This document shows positions 24,248-31,985 of a stretch of DNA of 64,000 nt, one piece after another (position 1 is the stretch's first letter; each line of letters begins with the position of its first letter). Origin of the DNA: Streptomyces sp. RKAG293 (GTDB lineage: Bacteria > Actinomycetota > Actinomycetes > Streptomycetales > Streptomycetaceae); assembly GCF_023701745.1 (NCBI RefSeq), contig NZ_JAJOZB010000001.1, forward strand, positions 8,913,001-8,977,000, read 5' to 3'. The notes beneath the pieces were generated by a model that saw only the letters and a list, made by a program, of their open reading frames with translations, searched no databases and was not told the DNA's origin. A program made the position numbers and the translations under genes.

Positions 24248-25591
24248 TCACTCGAGCGCGGCGGCGACCACGTCGAGGCGTGCCCCGCGGGAGGCCTTGA
24301 CGAGCACCACATCGCCGGCGATGAGGTGGCTGCGCAGCCAGTCGACGGCCGCGTCGTTGTCGGCCAGCACCACCACCCGCCCTCCCGCGCCGTCGGCGAT
24401 CGGCCGGGCGCCCTCGCCGACCGTGGCCACGACGTCGGCCCGGGAGGCGGCGTACTCCCCGACGGCGCGGTGCTCGGCCTCGCTGTCGGCGCCGAGCTCG
24501 AGCATCTCGCCGAGGACGGCGATGCGGCGCCCGCCCTCGATCGCCGCCAGCGCGTCCAGGGCGGCGCGGGTCGAGTCGGGGTTGGCGTTGTAGGAGTCGT
24601 TGAGCAGCGTCGCGCCGCCGGTGAGGTCGCGCGGCTCCATACGCCACCTCGACAGCGAGGCGGTGGCCAGTGCCGCCGCGGCCACCTCGAGGTTTACGCC
24701 GGCTGCCAGACCAGCGGCCGCGGCAGCCGATGCGTTGAGTGCCTGGTGGGCGCCCACGTGCGGCAGCACTACGGGAGCCGAGGCGTCGGCGGTCCGCAGC
24801 GTGAAGGACGGTCGGCCGAGCCGGTCAAGAGCCAGGTCGAGTGCCCGCACGTCGGCGTGGGCCGCCCGCCCGAAGGTCAGCACCGGGCCGTCGGTGAGTG
24901 AGCGCATTGCGAGGACCCGGGGATCGTCGGCGTTGAGGACGGCGGTGCCGCCGGGCGCCAGCCCCTGCACCAGCTCGCCCTTGGTCTGGGCGATGGCCGC
25001 GCGCGACCCGAACTCGCCGAGGTGGGCCTGACCGACGTTGAGGACGACGCCGATGTCGGGCGCGATCAGGCCGGTGAGTGCGGCGATGTCGCCGACATGG
25101 CGGGCGCCCATCTCCAGGACGAGGAACCGGGTGGCCGCGTCGGCGCGCAGCATGGTGAGCGGCACACCGAGCTCGTTGTTGAGCGAGCCGATCGTGGCGA
25201 TCGTCCGCCCGGCGCTCGAAAGCACGGCCGCCAGCAGGTCCTTGGTACTGGTCTTGCCCTGGGAGCCGGTCAGCCCGACAACGGTCAGCCCGTCGCGCAG
25301 CCGGGACACGACGTGGGCGGCGAGTGCCTGCAACGCGGACCGGGCGTCCTCGACGAGGACCGTGGGCAGCTGCGTGGGCCGGGAGCCGAGAACGGCCACC
25401 GCGCCCGCCCGGCCGGCCTGGCCGGCGTAGTCGTGGCCGTCGACGTGCTCGCCCGCGAAGGCGACGAAGAGGCCGCCGGGCTCGACCTGCCGGCCGTCGA
25501 GCACGGCCGGCGCGGTCACCGTCACGGCGCCGTCGCCCTTGACCGTCCCGCCGACGATCTCGGCGATCTCGCCGAGGCTGAGCGGGGTCAT
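24248..25591 (-). CDS. murF: MurF paralogue (UDP-MurNAc-tripeptide:D-Ala-D-Ala/D-Lac ligase)
   Basis: The 447-residue enzyme uses ATP to join a terminal dipeptide to UDP-MurNAc-tripeptide. It has the Mur-ligase order: an N-terminal substrate domain (LSLGEIAEIVGGTVKGDG), the P-loop GLTGSQGKTSTKDLLAAVL, the carbamylated-Lys region LVLEMGARHVGDIAAL, NVGQAHLGEFGS, and the C-terminal LLNDSYNANPDSTRAALDAL. It lies between vanK and vanH but points the other way. MurF paralogues also occur beside vanHAX in glycopeptide producers, so a preference for D-Ala-D-Lac is likely. ATG 25591 is inside the stop codon of a 27-codon upstream frame (ATGA overlap), which suggests coupled translation. Confidence 0.9.
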   Translation of the reverse strand: MTPLSLGEIAEIVGGTVKGDGAVTVTAPAVLDGRQVEPGGLFVAFAGEHVDGHDYAGQAGRAGAVAVLGSRPTQLPTVLVEDARSALQALAAHVVSRLRDGLTVVGLTGSQGKTSTKDLLAAVLSSAGRTIATIGSLNNELGVPLTMLRADAATRFLVLEMGARHVGDIAALTGLIAPDIGVVLNVGQAHLGEFGSRAAIAQTKGELVQGLAPGGTAVLNADDPRVLAMRSLTDGPVLTFGRAAHADVRALDLALDRLGRPSFTLRTADASAPVVLPHVGAHQALNASAAAAAGLAAGVNLEVAAAALATASLSRWRMEPRDLTGGATLLNDSYNANPDSTRAALDALAAIEGGRRIAVLGEMLELGADSEAEHRAVGEYAASRADVVATVGEGARPIADGAGGRVVVLADNDAAVDWLRSHLIAGDVVLVKASRGARLDVVAAALE

Positions 25592-25671
25592 GACCGCGCG
25601 ACGCGGGGGCCGCCGAGCGGGAGCGGGGTGACGGGGCAGCGGCACATGGAGGCTGTTTCGTTGAAGGTCAT
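25588..25671 (-). CDS. Possible 27-codon leader frame of murF
   Basis: ATG 25671 is preceded by CCTTGACTGGTGGC, the same start context found before vanJ, vanK and vanH (CCTTGACTG plus five bases). The frame begins MTFNETASMCRC and runs 27 codons to a TGA that overlaps the murF ATG by four bases. No ribosome-binding site is visible directly before murF, so reading this leader could be how murF is translated. It may be a true leader peptide or an alternative N-terminus lost by frameshift. This is inference from context alone. Confidence 0.4.
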   Translation of the reverse strand: MTFNETASMCRCPVTPLPLGGPRVARS

Positions 25672-25693
25672 GCCACCAGTCAAGGCAGCATGG

Positions 25694-25711
25694 TGTATCG
25701 CCGGCATATCG
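25694..25711 (+). promoter_or_regulatory. VanR-type direct repeat between murF and vanHAX
   Basis: TGTATCG (25694-25700) and CATATCG (25705-25711) repeat with an 11-bp period; the second ends 47 nt before the vanH ATG. In the other direction the first repeat is 23 bp from the murF leader ATG, almost the distance (24 bp) seen to vanR at the other end of the cluster. One site may serve both directions. Confidence 0.8.
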
Positions 25712-25757
25712 AAAACCACATACGTTCCGGCAACGTCACGCCGCCTTGACTGTGGGC

Positions 25758-26735
25758 ATGACCTACAGCGACCTGTCCCGCATCACCATTTATGGGTGCG
25801 GCCCGGATGAGGCCGTTCTGTTCCGAGAGCTGGCGCCTCGCTTCGGCGTAACGCCGATCACCACAGACGCACCGGTATCGGAAGCCAATAGTGAACTGGC
25901 ATCCGGAAGCCGATGCATCAGCGTGGGCCACAAGACTCGGATCACCAACGCCGCTCTTCTTGCGCTGGGTCAAGCCGGCGTGCTGTACATCTCGACGCGG
26001 AGCATCGGGTACAACCATATCGATGTGGAATACGCGGACAGTGTCGGAATTTCCGTGGAAAACGTCACCTACTCGCCGGACAGCGTGGCCGACTACACGC
26101 TGATGCTGATGTTGATGGCAGTGCGGGACGCCAAATCCATCATCCGTCGCGCAGACATGCACGACTACCGGTTGAGTGAACTGCGCGGGAAAGAGCTGCG
26201 CGATCTGACCGTCGGGGTGATCGGAACCGGCCGCATCGGTGCTGCGGTCATGGACCGGCTGTGGGGTTTCGGCTGCCGGATACTGGCCTATGACAATCAC
26301 CCCAAGGCCCCTGCTGATTACGTTCCGCTCGATGAGTTGCTGCAGCGGAGCGACATCGTCACCCTCCATGCGCCACTCACTGCGGACACGCACCATCTGC
26401 TGGATCGGCAGCGCATGGAGCAGATGAAGCACGGCGCGCTGATTGTCAACACCGGACGTGGTGCGCTGATCGATACCGGGGCCCTTGTGCAGGTATTGGA
26501 AAGCGGCAGGTTGGGCGGTGCGGCCTTGGATGTCATCGAAGGAGAGGAAGGAATATTCTACGCCGACTGCCGGAACAAGCCCATTGACAGCAAATCGTTG
26601 TTGCGGCTGCAGGAACTGCCGAACGTTCTCATCAGTCCGCACACCGCCTACTACACGGACCACGCTCTGCGCGACACCGTGGAAAACTCCCTCACCAACT
26701 GCCTGACATTTGAAAGCAGGAATCAGCATGGATAG
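25758..26735 (+). CDS. vanH: VanH D-lactate dehydrogenase
   Basis: The 325-residue enzyme reduces pyruvate to D-lactate for the altered cell-wall precursor. It belongs to the D-isomer 2-hydroxyacid dehydrogenases: the NAD fold is marked by VGVIGTGRIGAAVM, substrate-binding Arg lies in NTGRGALID, the Glu in DVIEGEEG and the catalytic His in ISPHTAYYT. YISTRSIGYNHIDVEYA is typical of D-lactate dehydrogenases. It is the first gene of vanHAX. Its 3-prime end overlaps vanA by 8 bases. Codon use is somewhat richer in A and T than in neighbouring genes, which fits a history of transfer of the vanHAX unit. Confidence 0.96.
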   Translation: MTYSDLSRITIYGCGPDEAVLFRELAPRFGVTPITTDAPVSEANSELASGSRCISVGHKTRITNAALLALGQAGVLYISTRSIGYNHIDVEYADSVGISVENVTYSPDSVADYTLMLMLMAVRDAKSIIRRADMHDYRLSELRGKELRDLTVGVIGTGRIGAAVMDRLWGFGCRILAYDNHPKAPADYVPLDELLQRSDIVTLHAPLTADTHHLLDRQRMEQMKHGALIVNTGRGALIDTGALVQVLESGRLGGAALDVIEGEEGIFYADCRNKPIDSKSLLRLQELPNVLISPHTAYYTDHALRDTVENSLTNCLTFESRNQHG

Positions 26736-27768
26736 GTTGAAGGTCGGAATCCTCTTCGGGGGCCGTTCGGAGGAGCACCCTGTCTCCGTCAAGTCCGCGC
26801 AGGAGATCGCACGGAACCTCGACCTCGAGAAGTATGAGCCCTTCTATATCGGGATCACGAAGAGCGGTGCCTGGACGCTCTGCGACGGGCCCGGCGCGGA
26901 TTGGGAGCACGGCAGCTGCCGTCCGGCTGTGCTGTCACCGGACAGCAGCGTGCACGGGTTGCTCGTGCAGGAGCAGGGACGATACGAAGTGATCCGTCTG
27001 GACGTCGTGTTGCCCGTACTGCACGGCACCCTCGGCGAGGATGGTGCGATCCAGGGTCTGCTGGAGCTCTCCGGCATCCCCTACGTCGGCTGCGACATCC
27101 AGAGTTCCGCTCTGTGCATGGACAAATCCCTTGCCTACCTCGTCGCCGGAAGCGCGGGAATCGCCACGCCGAATTTCTGGACCGTCACGGCGGACGAGAT
27201 CATTGATCCCGACCGGCTCACCTATCCGGTCTTCGTGAAGCCGGCTCGTTCGGGGTCGTCCTTCGGCGTCACCAAGGTGTCCCGAAAGGAGGAGCTGTCG
27301 AGTGCGGTGGAAAGCGCACGGCAGTACGACTCGAAGGTGCTGATCGAAGAGGCGGTCGTAGGCAGCGAGATCGGATGCGCCATCCTGGGGAACGAGCTGG
27401 ATCTGATCGCGGGTGAGGTGGATCAGATCGTCCTGTCTCATGGATTCTTCAGAATCCACCAGGAGGACACACCGGAAATCGGCTCCGACAACTCGGCGGT
27501 CATCGTGCCCGCCGACATCCCGGCAGAGTCGCGATTGCTCGTTCAGGAGACAGCCAAGGCCGTATACCGCGCTCTGGGATGCAGGGGACTGTCGCGGGTT
27601 GACCTGTTCCTCAAGGATGACGGGGAGGTGGTCCTCAACGAGGTCAACACTCTGCCCGGCATGACCTCGTACAGCCGTTATCCGAGGATGATGGCGGCCG
27701 CGGGGATGCCGCTTGCCGAAGTGATCGACCGGACGGTGTCGCTGGCATTGGCAGGAAAAAGGCGATGA
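26728..27768 (+). CDS. vanA: VanA-type D-alanine:D-lactate ligase
   Basis: This 346-residue ATP-grasp enzyme joins D-Ala to D-Lac; the resulting depsipeptide ends the precursor and lowers glycopeptide binding. It begins VGILFGGRSEEHPVSVKSAQ and carries VLHGTLGEDGAIQGLLEL, the ATP-binding VFVKPARSGSSFGV, and NEVNTLPGMTSYSRYPRM near the end. The omega-loop reads FFRIHQE, in which His replaces the Tyr of D-Ala-D-Ala ligases; in VanA this His favours D-lactate. ATG 26728 sits inside the end of vanH, and the stop overlaps vanX (ATGA), so the three genes are coupled. Confidence 0.96.
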   Translation: MDRLKVGILFGGRSEEHPVSVKSAQEIARNLDLEKYEPFYIGITKSGAWTLCDGPGADWEHGSCRPAVLSPDSSVHGLLVQEQGRYEVIRLDVVLPVLHGTLGEDGAIQGLLELSGIPYVGCDIQSSALCMDKSLAYLVAGSAGIATPNFWTVTADEIIDPDRLTYPVFVKPARSGSSFGVTKVSRKEELSSAVESARQYDSKVLIEEAVVGSEIGCAILGNELDLIAGEVDQIVLSHGFFRIHQEDTPEIGSDNSAVIVPADIPAESRLLVQETAKAVYRALGCRGLSRVDLFLKDDGEVVLNEVNTLPGMTSYSRYPRMMAAAGMPLAEVIDRTVSLALAGKRR

Positions 27769-28373
27769 AGGACGACTTCGTCTTTGTGGACGAGCTGGCA
27801 TCCGGAATACGCTGGGATGCCAAGTACGCTACCTGGGACAACTTCACCGGCAAACCGGTGGACGGGTATCTGGCCAATCGAATTGTCGGTACCAGGGCTC
27901 TGTGCGCAGCCCTGGAACGAGCGCGCGAGAAGGCCGAATCCCTTGGGTTCGGCTTGCTCCTCTGGGATGGCTATCGTCCGCAGCGCGCCGTCGACTGCTT
28001 TCTGCGCTGGTCGAATCTGCCGGAGGATGGCCGGACGAAGTCACGGCACTATCCGAATATCGGCAGAGCCGAGATGTTCGAAAGAGGATACGTGGCCGAG
28101 AAGTCGGGCCACAGCCGGGGCAGCACCGTCGACCTCACGCTCCATGATCTGTCCACCGGTGAGCTCGCTCCCATGGGCGGTGACCATGACTTGATGGACT
28201 GCATCTCGCATCATGGGGCGCCAGGGCTCGCGCACGTCGAAGCGAGGAACCGGCAGTGCCTTCTTTCCATCATGGAGGCCTGCGGTTTCAGCGCATACGA
28301 CTGCGAGTGGTGGCATTACACGCTCAACGACGAACCCTATCCGGACACCTATTTCGATTTCCCCATCACCTAG
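27765..28373 (+). CDS. vanX: VanX D-Ala-D-Ala dipeptidase
   Basis: The 202-residue zinc enzyme cuts D-Ala-D-Ala so that only the D-Ala-D-Lac precursor is made. Its length and key residues coincide with VanX: Arg71 in WDGYRPQ, the zinc ligands His116 and Asp123 in SGHSRGSTVDL, catalytic Glu181 and the third ligand His184 in EWWHY. It has no signal peptide, as expected for a cytoplasmic enzyme. It starts four bases before the vanA stop ends. It closes the cluster; a LysR gene converges from the right after 94 bp without a clear terminator. Confidence 0.97.
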   Translation: MKDDFVFVDELASGIRWDAKYATWDNFTGKPVDGYLANRIVGTRALCAALERAREKAESLGFGLLLWDGYRPQRAVDCFLRWSNLPEDGRTKSRHYPNIGRAEMFERGYVAEKSGHSRGSTVDLTLHDLSTGELAPMGGDHDLMDCISHHGAPGLAHVEARNRQCLLSIMEACGFSAYDCEWWHYTLNDEPYPDTYFDFPIT

Positions 28374-28467
28374 TTCAGCCGGGGATTGCCTCCTGGTGTC
28401 CATCAGGCCGGAGACGATGCGCGTAGGACCAGCGGTGCTTTCGTCGAGGCGGTCGCCGCGACGGACA

Positions 28468-29415
28468 TCACCCGTTGACGCCCAGGAGCTGAGGCGGGTC
28501 TTCTCGTGGCCGGGCGCGGTCGGCAGCCATGGCCAGGGCGTCCAGCACGGGTCGGATGAGCGGATGCTGCTCCGCTCCGCGCCGGACCGCCGCGAACACC
28601 CGGCGGGTCGGTGGATCCCCGGCGACCGGTAGGACCACGACCTCCGGCAGATCCACTCCGCGCAGCGCGGAGCGCGGAACCAGGGCCACCCCCGCTCCGG
28701 CCCCGGCAAGGGCGGCGACGGCCCGGAAATCGTCGGAGGAGTGCGTCACGCGGGGCTGGAAGCCGGCGAATTCGCAGGCCAGCATGACCACCTCGTGGCA
28801 GGGGTTGCCGGGGTAGGGGCCGATCCACGGTTCCTCGGCGAGATCGGCGACTCTGATGCCGGCGCTGTCGGCTAGCCGGTGGCTCCGTGGCAGGACCGCG
28901 TCGAAAGGCTCCGCGTAGAGCGGGACCCGGGACAGCCGCTCGTCGTCCTCACGGGGCGCGCCCCGGTACTCCACCGCCACGGCCAGGTCGGCGTGCCCGT
29001 CCAGCACCATGGTCAGGCTGGCGTCGCCCTCGGCGTCGCGAACCCGGAGCCCGATGCCGGGATGGCTGGTGCCCAGCGCCGTCATCGCCGGGGCGACCAC
29101 GGTGGCGATACCGGTGGCGAAGGAGGCCACCGTCACCTCTCCCGCATGCCCTGCCGCGTAGGCGGCGAGCTCGGCTTCGGCCCGCTCCAGCTGGGCCAGC
29201 ACGGTGTTGCCGTGCGCGGCCAGGATCTCTCCTGCCGCCGTCAGCCGGACTCCCCGGCCGTCGCGGACCAGCAGCTGGTGACCGACCTCCTGTTCGAGGG
29301 CGGCCAGCTGCTGGGAGACGGCGGAGGGCGTCAGATACAGCGCGGCGGCCGCGGCGGTCAGCGTCCGGTGGTCCGCCACGGCCCGCAAAGTGCGCAGTCT
29401 GCGGGTGTCGATCAC
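28468..29415 (-). CDS. LysR-family transcriptional regulator
   Basis: The 315-residue protein has an N-terminal winged helix (RRLRTLRAVADHRTLTAAAA, then YLTPSAVSQQLAALEQEVG) and a two-lobed effector domain starting near GEVTVASFATGIATVV. Its ATG (29415) is 4 bp from the kbl stop, so it is the last gene of a tdh-kbl-lysR operon and is likely its own and the operon's regulator. The co-inducer is not known; threonine or glycine would be reasonable. It converges on vanX. Confidence 0.9.
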   Translation of the reverse strand: MIDTRRLRTLRAVADHRTLTAAAAALYLTPSAVSQQLAALEQEVGHQLLVRDGRGVRLTAAGEILAAHGNTVLAQLERAEAELAAYAAGHAGEVTVASFATGIATVVAPAMTALGTSHPGIGLRVRDAEGDASLTMVLDGHADLAVAVEYRGAPREDDERLSRVPLYAEPFDAVLPRSHRLADSAGIRVADLAEEPWIGPYPGNPCHEVVMLACEFAGFQPRVTHSSDDFRAVAALAGAGAGVALVPRSALRGVDLPEVVVLPVAGDPPTRRVFAAVRRGAEQHPLIRPVLDALAMAADRARPREDPPQLLGVNG

Positions 29416-29419
29416 CCGG

Positions 29420-30628
29420 TCATTCTGCCAGTGCCGCTCGCGCGGCCGAGAACGCGGCCACCGCGCGCTCCACGTCCTGCGCCGAGTGGGCGGCGGACAG
29501 CTGGACCCGGATCCGGGCCTTGCCGTGCGGGACCACCGGATAGGAGAAGCCGACGGCGTAGATGCCGTGCTCCAGGAGCTGGTCGGCGATGCGTCCGGCC
29601 TCCTCGGCGTCGCCGATCATCACCGGGGCGATCGGGTGGTCGCCCGGCAGGACCTCGAAGCCCTCCTCGGTCATCCGTCGCCGGAACAGCTCCGTGTTGG
29701 CGTAGAGGCGGGCCCGCAGCGCGGCACCCTCGCCCGTGGTGTCGTCCTCCAGCAGGTCCAGGACCTTGATGGAGGCGGCCGCGATCACCGGGGCCAGCGA
29801 GTTGGAGAACAGGTACGGGCGGGAGCGCTGCCGCAGCAGCGCCACGATCTCCGCGCGGGCCGCCACGTAGCCGCCGGACGCGCCGCCGAGCGCCTTGCCC
29901 AGCGTCCCGGTGACGATGTCGACCCGGTCGATCACGCCGTGCAGCTCCGGGGTGCCGCGCCCACCGGGGCCGACGAAGCCCACCGCGTGCGAGTCGTCGA
30001 CCATGACCATCGCTCCGTAGCGCTCTGCCAGGTCGCAGATCTCGTCCAGCGGGGCCACATAGCCGTCCATGGAGAAGACGCCGTCGGTGACGACGAGCGT
30101 GCGCCGTGCTCCGGCGGCCTCCTTCAGCCGCTGCTCCAGGTCGGCCATGTCGCGGTTGGCGTAGCGGAAGCGGCGTGCCTTGGACAGCCGGATGCCGTCG
30201 ATGATGCTGGCGTGGTTCAGCGCGTCCGAGATCACCGCGTCGCGTTCGTCCAGCAGCGTTTCGAACACGCCTCCGTTGGCGTCGAAGCAGGAGCTGTAGA
30301 GGATGGTGTCCTCCATGCCGAGGAAGCGCGACAGCCGGGCCTCCAGCTCCTTGTGCACCTCCTGGGTGCCGCAGATGAAGCGCACCGAGGCCATGCCGTA
30401 GCCCCAGCGGTCGAGTGCCGACTTGGCGGCGGCCACGACCTCGGGGTTGTCGGCGAGGCCCAGGTAGTTGTTGGCGCAGAAGTTCAGCACCTCGCCGGGG
30501 CGCCCGCCCGAGGTGACGTCGACCGAGGCGCTCTGCGGGGTGCCGATGACCCGCTCGGGCTTGTGCAGCCCGGCCGAGCGGATCTCATCGAGGGTGGCAC
30601 GGAGGTCCTCGCGGACGGCGTCGAGCAT
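29420..30628 (-). CDS. kbl: 2-amino-3-ketobutyrate CoA ligase (glycine C-acetyltransferase)
   Basis: The 402-residue PLP enzyme splits 2-amino-3-ketobutyrate with CoA into glycine and acetyl-CoA, the second step of threonine breakdown. It has the alpha-oxoamine synthase landmarks: NFCANNYLGLADNPEVV, GMASVRFICGTQEVHKELE, VVTDGVFSMDGYVAPL, DDSHAVGFVGPGGRGTPE and the PLP-binding Lys in TGTLGKALGGASGGY. The length equals that of Kbl from E. coli. ATG 30628 has GGAGAG upstream. It follows tdh by 86 bp in the same direction, and a LysR gene follows 4 bp later. Confidence 0.96.
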   Translation of the reverse strand: MLDAVREDLRATLDEIRSAGLHKPERVIGTPQSASVDVTSGGRPGEVLNFCANNYLGLADNPEVVAAAKSALDRWGYGMASVRFICGTQEVHKELEARLSRFLGMEDTILYSSCFDANGGVFETLLDERDAVISDALNHASIIDGIRLSKARRFRYANRDMADLEQRLKEAAGARRTLVVTDGVFSMDGYVAPLDEICDLAERYGAMVMVDDSHAVGFVGPGGRGTPELHGVIDRVDIVTGTLGKALGGASGGYVAARAEIVALLRQRSRPYLFSNSLAPVIAAASIKVLDLLEDDTTGEGAALRARLYANTELFRRRMTEEGFEVLPGDHPIAPVMIGDAEEAGRIADQLLEHGIYAVGFSYPVVPHGKARIRVQLSAAHSAQDVERAVAAFSAARAALAE

Positions 30629-30714
30629 GATGGGTCTCTCCTTGTTCCTGCGGAGGTCTGAGTACCTGCGGAGTCTGATGGTGCGGGGCTGTTCCGGCGG
30701 AGGCCGGACAGGCC

Positions 30715-31743
30715 CTAGGCGGTCCAGTCGAGGATGACCTTGCCGCAGCGGCCCCCGGCGGCGTCGTCGAACGCGGCCTCGAAGTCCCGGTACGAGTAGC
30801 GGCCGGTGATCACCGGGCTCAGGTCGAGGCCGCCTTCCAGCAGCACCGACATGGCGTACCAGGTCTCGTACATCTCCCGGCCGTAGATGCCCTTGAGAGT
30901 GATCATCGAGGTGACGATCCTGGCGAAGTCGACCGGGAACTCCTCGGCCGGCAGGCCCAGCATGGCGATCCGTCCGCCGTGGGTCATGTTGGCGATCATG
31001 TCGCGCAGCGCCTCGGGCCGTCCCGACATCTCCAGCCCGACGTCGAAGCCCTCGCGCAGCCCGAGCCTGCGCTGTCCCTCCGCGATGGTGGAGCCGCTGA
31101 CGTCCAGGGCCAGGCTCACGCCGACCTTCTCGGCCAGCTCCAGCCGGAACGGGCTGACGTCGGTGATCATCACCTTCCTGGCTCCGGCGTGCCGGGCGAC
31201 CGCTGCCGCCATGATGCCGATGGGCCCCGCTCCGGTGATGACGACGTCCTCGCCCACGAGCGGGAACGACAGGGCGGTGTGAACGGCGTTGCCGAAGGGG
31301 TCGAAGATCGCGGCGACGTCCAGGTCGACCGGCACCCGGTGCACCCACACGTTGGTGGCCGGCAGCGTCACGTACTCGGCGAACGCCCCGTCCCGGCCGA
31401 TGCCCAGGCCCACCGTGCTGCGACACAGGTGCCGCCGTCCGGCCAGGCAGTTACGGCACTTTCCGCAGATGAGGTGGCCTTCACCGCTGACCAGGTCGCC
31501 CGGGGCCAAGTCGGCGACGCCGGCGGCGACTTCCACGATCTCGCCGACGAACTCGTGGCCCAGCACCAGCGGGGTCTTCACGGCCTGCTGCGCCCAGCCG
31601 TCGTAGTTGCGGATGTGCAGGTCGGTGCCGCAGATACCGGTGCGGAGCACCTTGATCAGCACTTCACCGGGCCCGACTTCGGGCTCCGGAACGTCCATCA
31701 GCCACAAACCCGGTTCTGCCTTCGCCTTGACCAGTGCCTTCAC
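30715..31743 (-). CDS. tdh: L-threonine 3-dehydrogenase
   Basis: The 342-residue zinc medium-chain dehydrogenase oxidises L-threonine to 2-amino-3-ketobutyrate with NAD. Visible are the catalytic zinc ligands in TGICGTDLH and VLGHEFVGE, the structural zinc Cys quartet in CGKCRNCLAGRRHLC, the nucleotide loop ITGAGPIGIMAAAVA, and the threonine-dehydrogenase block AIFDPFGNAVHTALSF. GTG 31743 follows GAGAGG and gives the family length; an upstream ATG would add 20 residues. It heads the operon with kbl and lysR. The divergent gene to its right encodes a serine hydrolase. Confidence 0.96.
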   Translation of the reverse strand: MKALVKAKAEPGLWLMDVPEPEVGPGEVLIKVLRTGICGTDLHIRNYDGWAQQAVKTPLVLGHEFVGEIVEVAAGVADLAPGDLVSGEGHLICGKCRNCLAGRRHLCRSTVGLGIGRDGAFAEYVTLPATNVWVHRVPVDLDVAAIFDPFGNAVHTALSFPLVGEDVVITGAGPIGIMAAAVARHAGARKVMITDVSPFRLELAEKVGVSLALDVSGSTIAEGQRRLGLREGFDVGLEMSGRPEALRDMIANMTHGGRIAMLGLPAEEFPVDFARIVTSMITLKGIYGREMYETWYAMSVLLEGGLDLSPVITGRYSYRDFEAAFDDAAGGRCGKVILDWTA

Positions 31744-31985
31744 GGCGGAGCCTCTCGGGATCGGTACGACGCACATCCGCCGAGAACACGGCGGAGACCC
31801 CAAACCTTGCCGCCCGCGCCGCCCATCGGTCCATCGACGGTTTCTTATGCGGGCCCACAGCTCAGCTTCACAATCGCCGCATGATCACTGACGGTGCCGG
31901 TCCTGGTCGTTTCCACGAAATGAGGCGAAAACGATGGTCGCCGTGGACGAACCGGGAGTGCCTTCCGGCGTCTACGGTTGCGCGA

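Noticed and set aside
22855..24312. A 485-codon minus-strand frame opposite vanK
   Set aside because: Antisense shadow: His/Arg/Gly-rich, no family features, while vanK on the plus strand is fully conserved.
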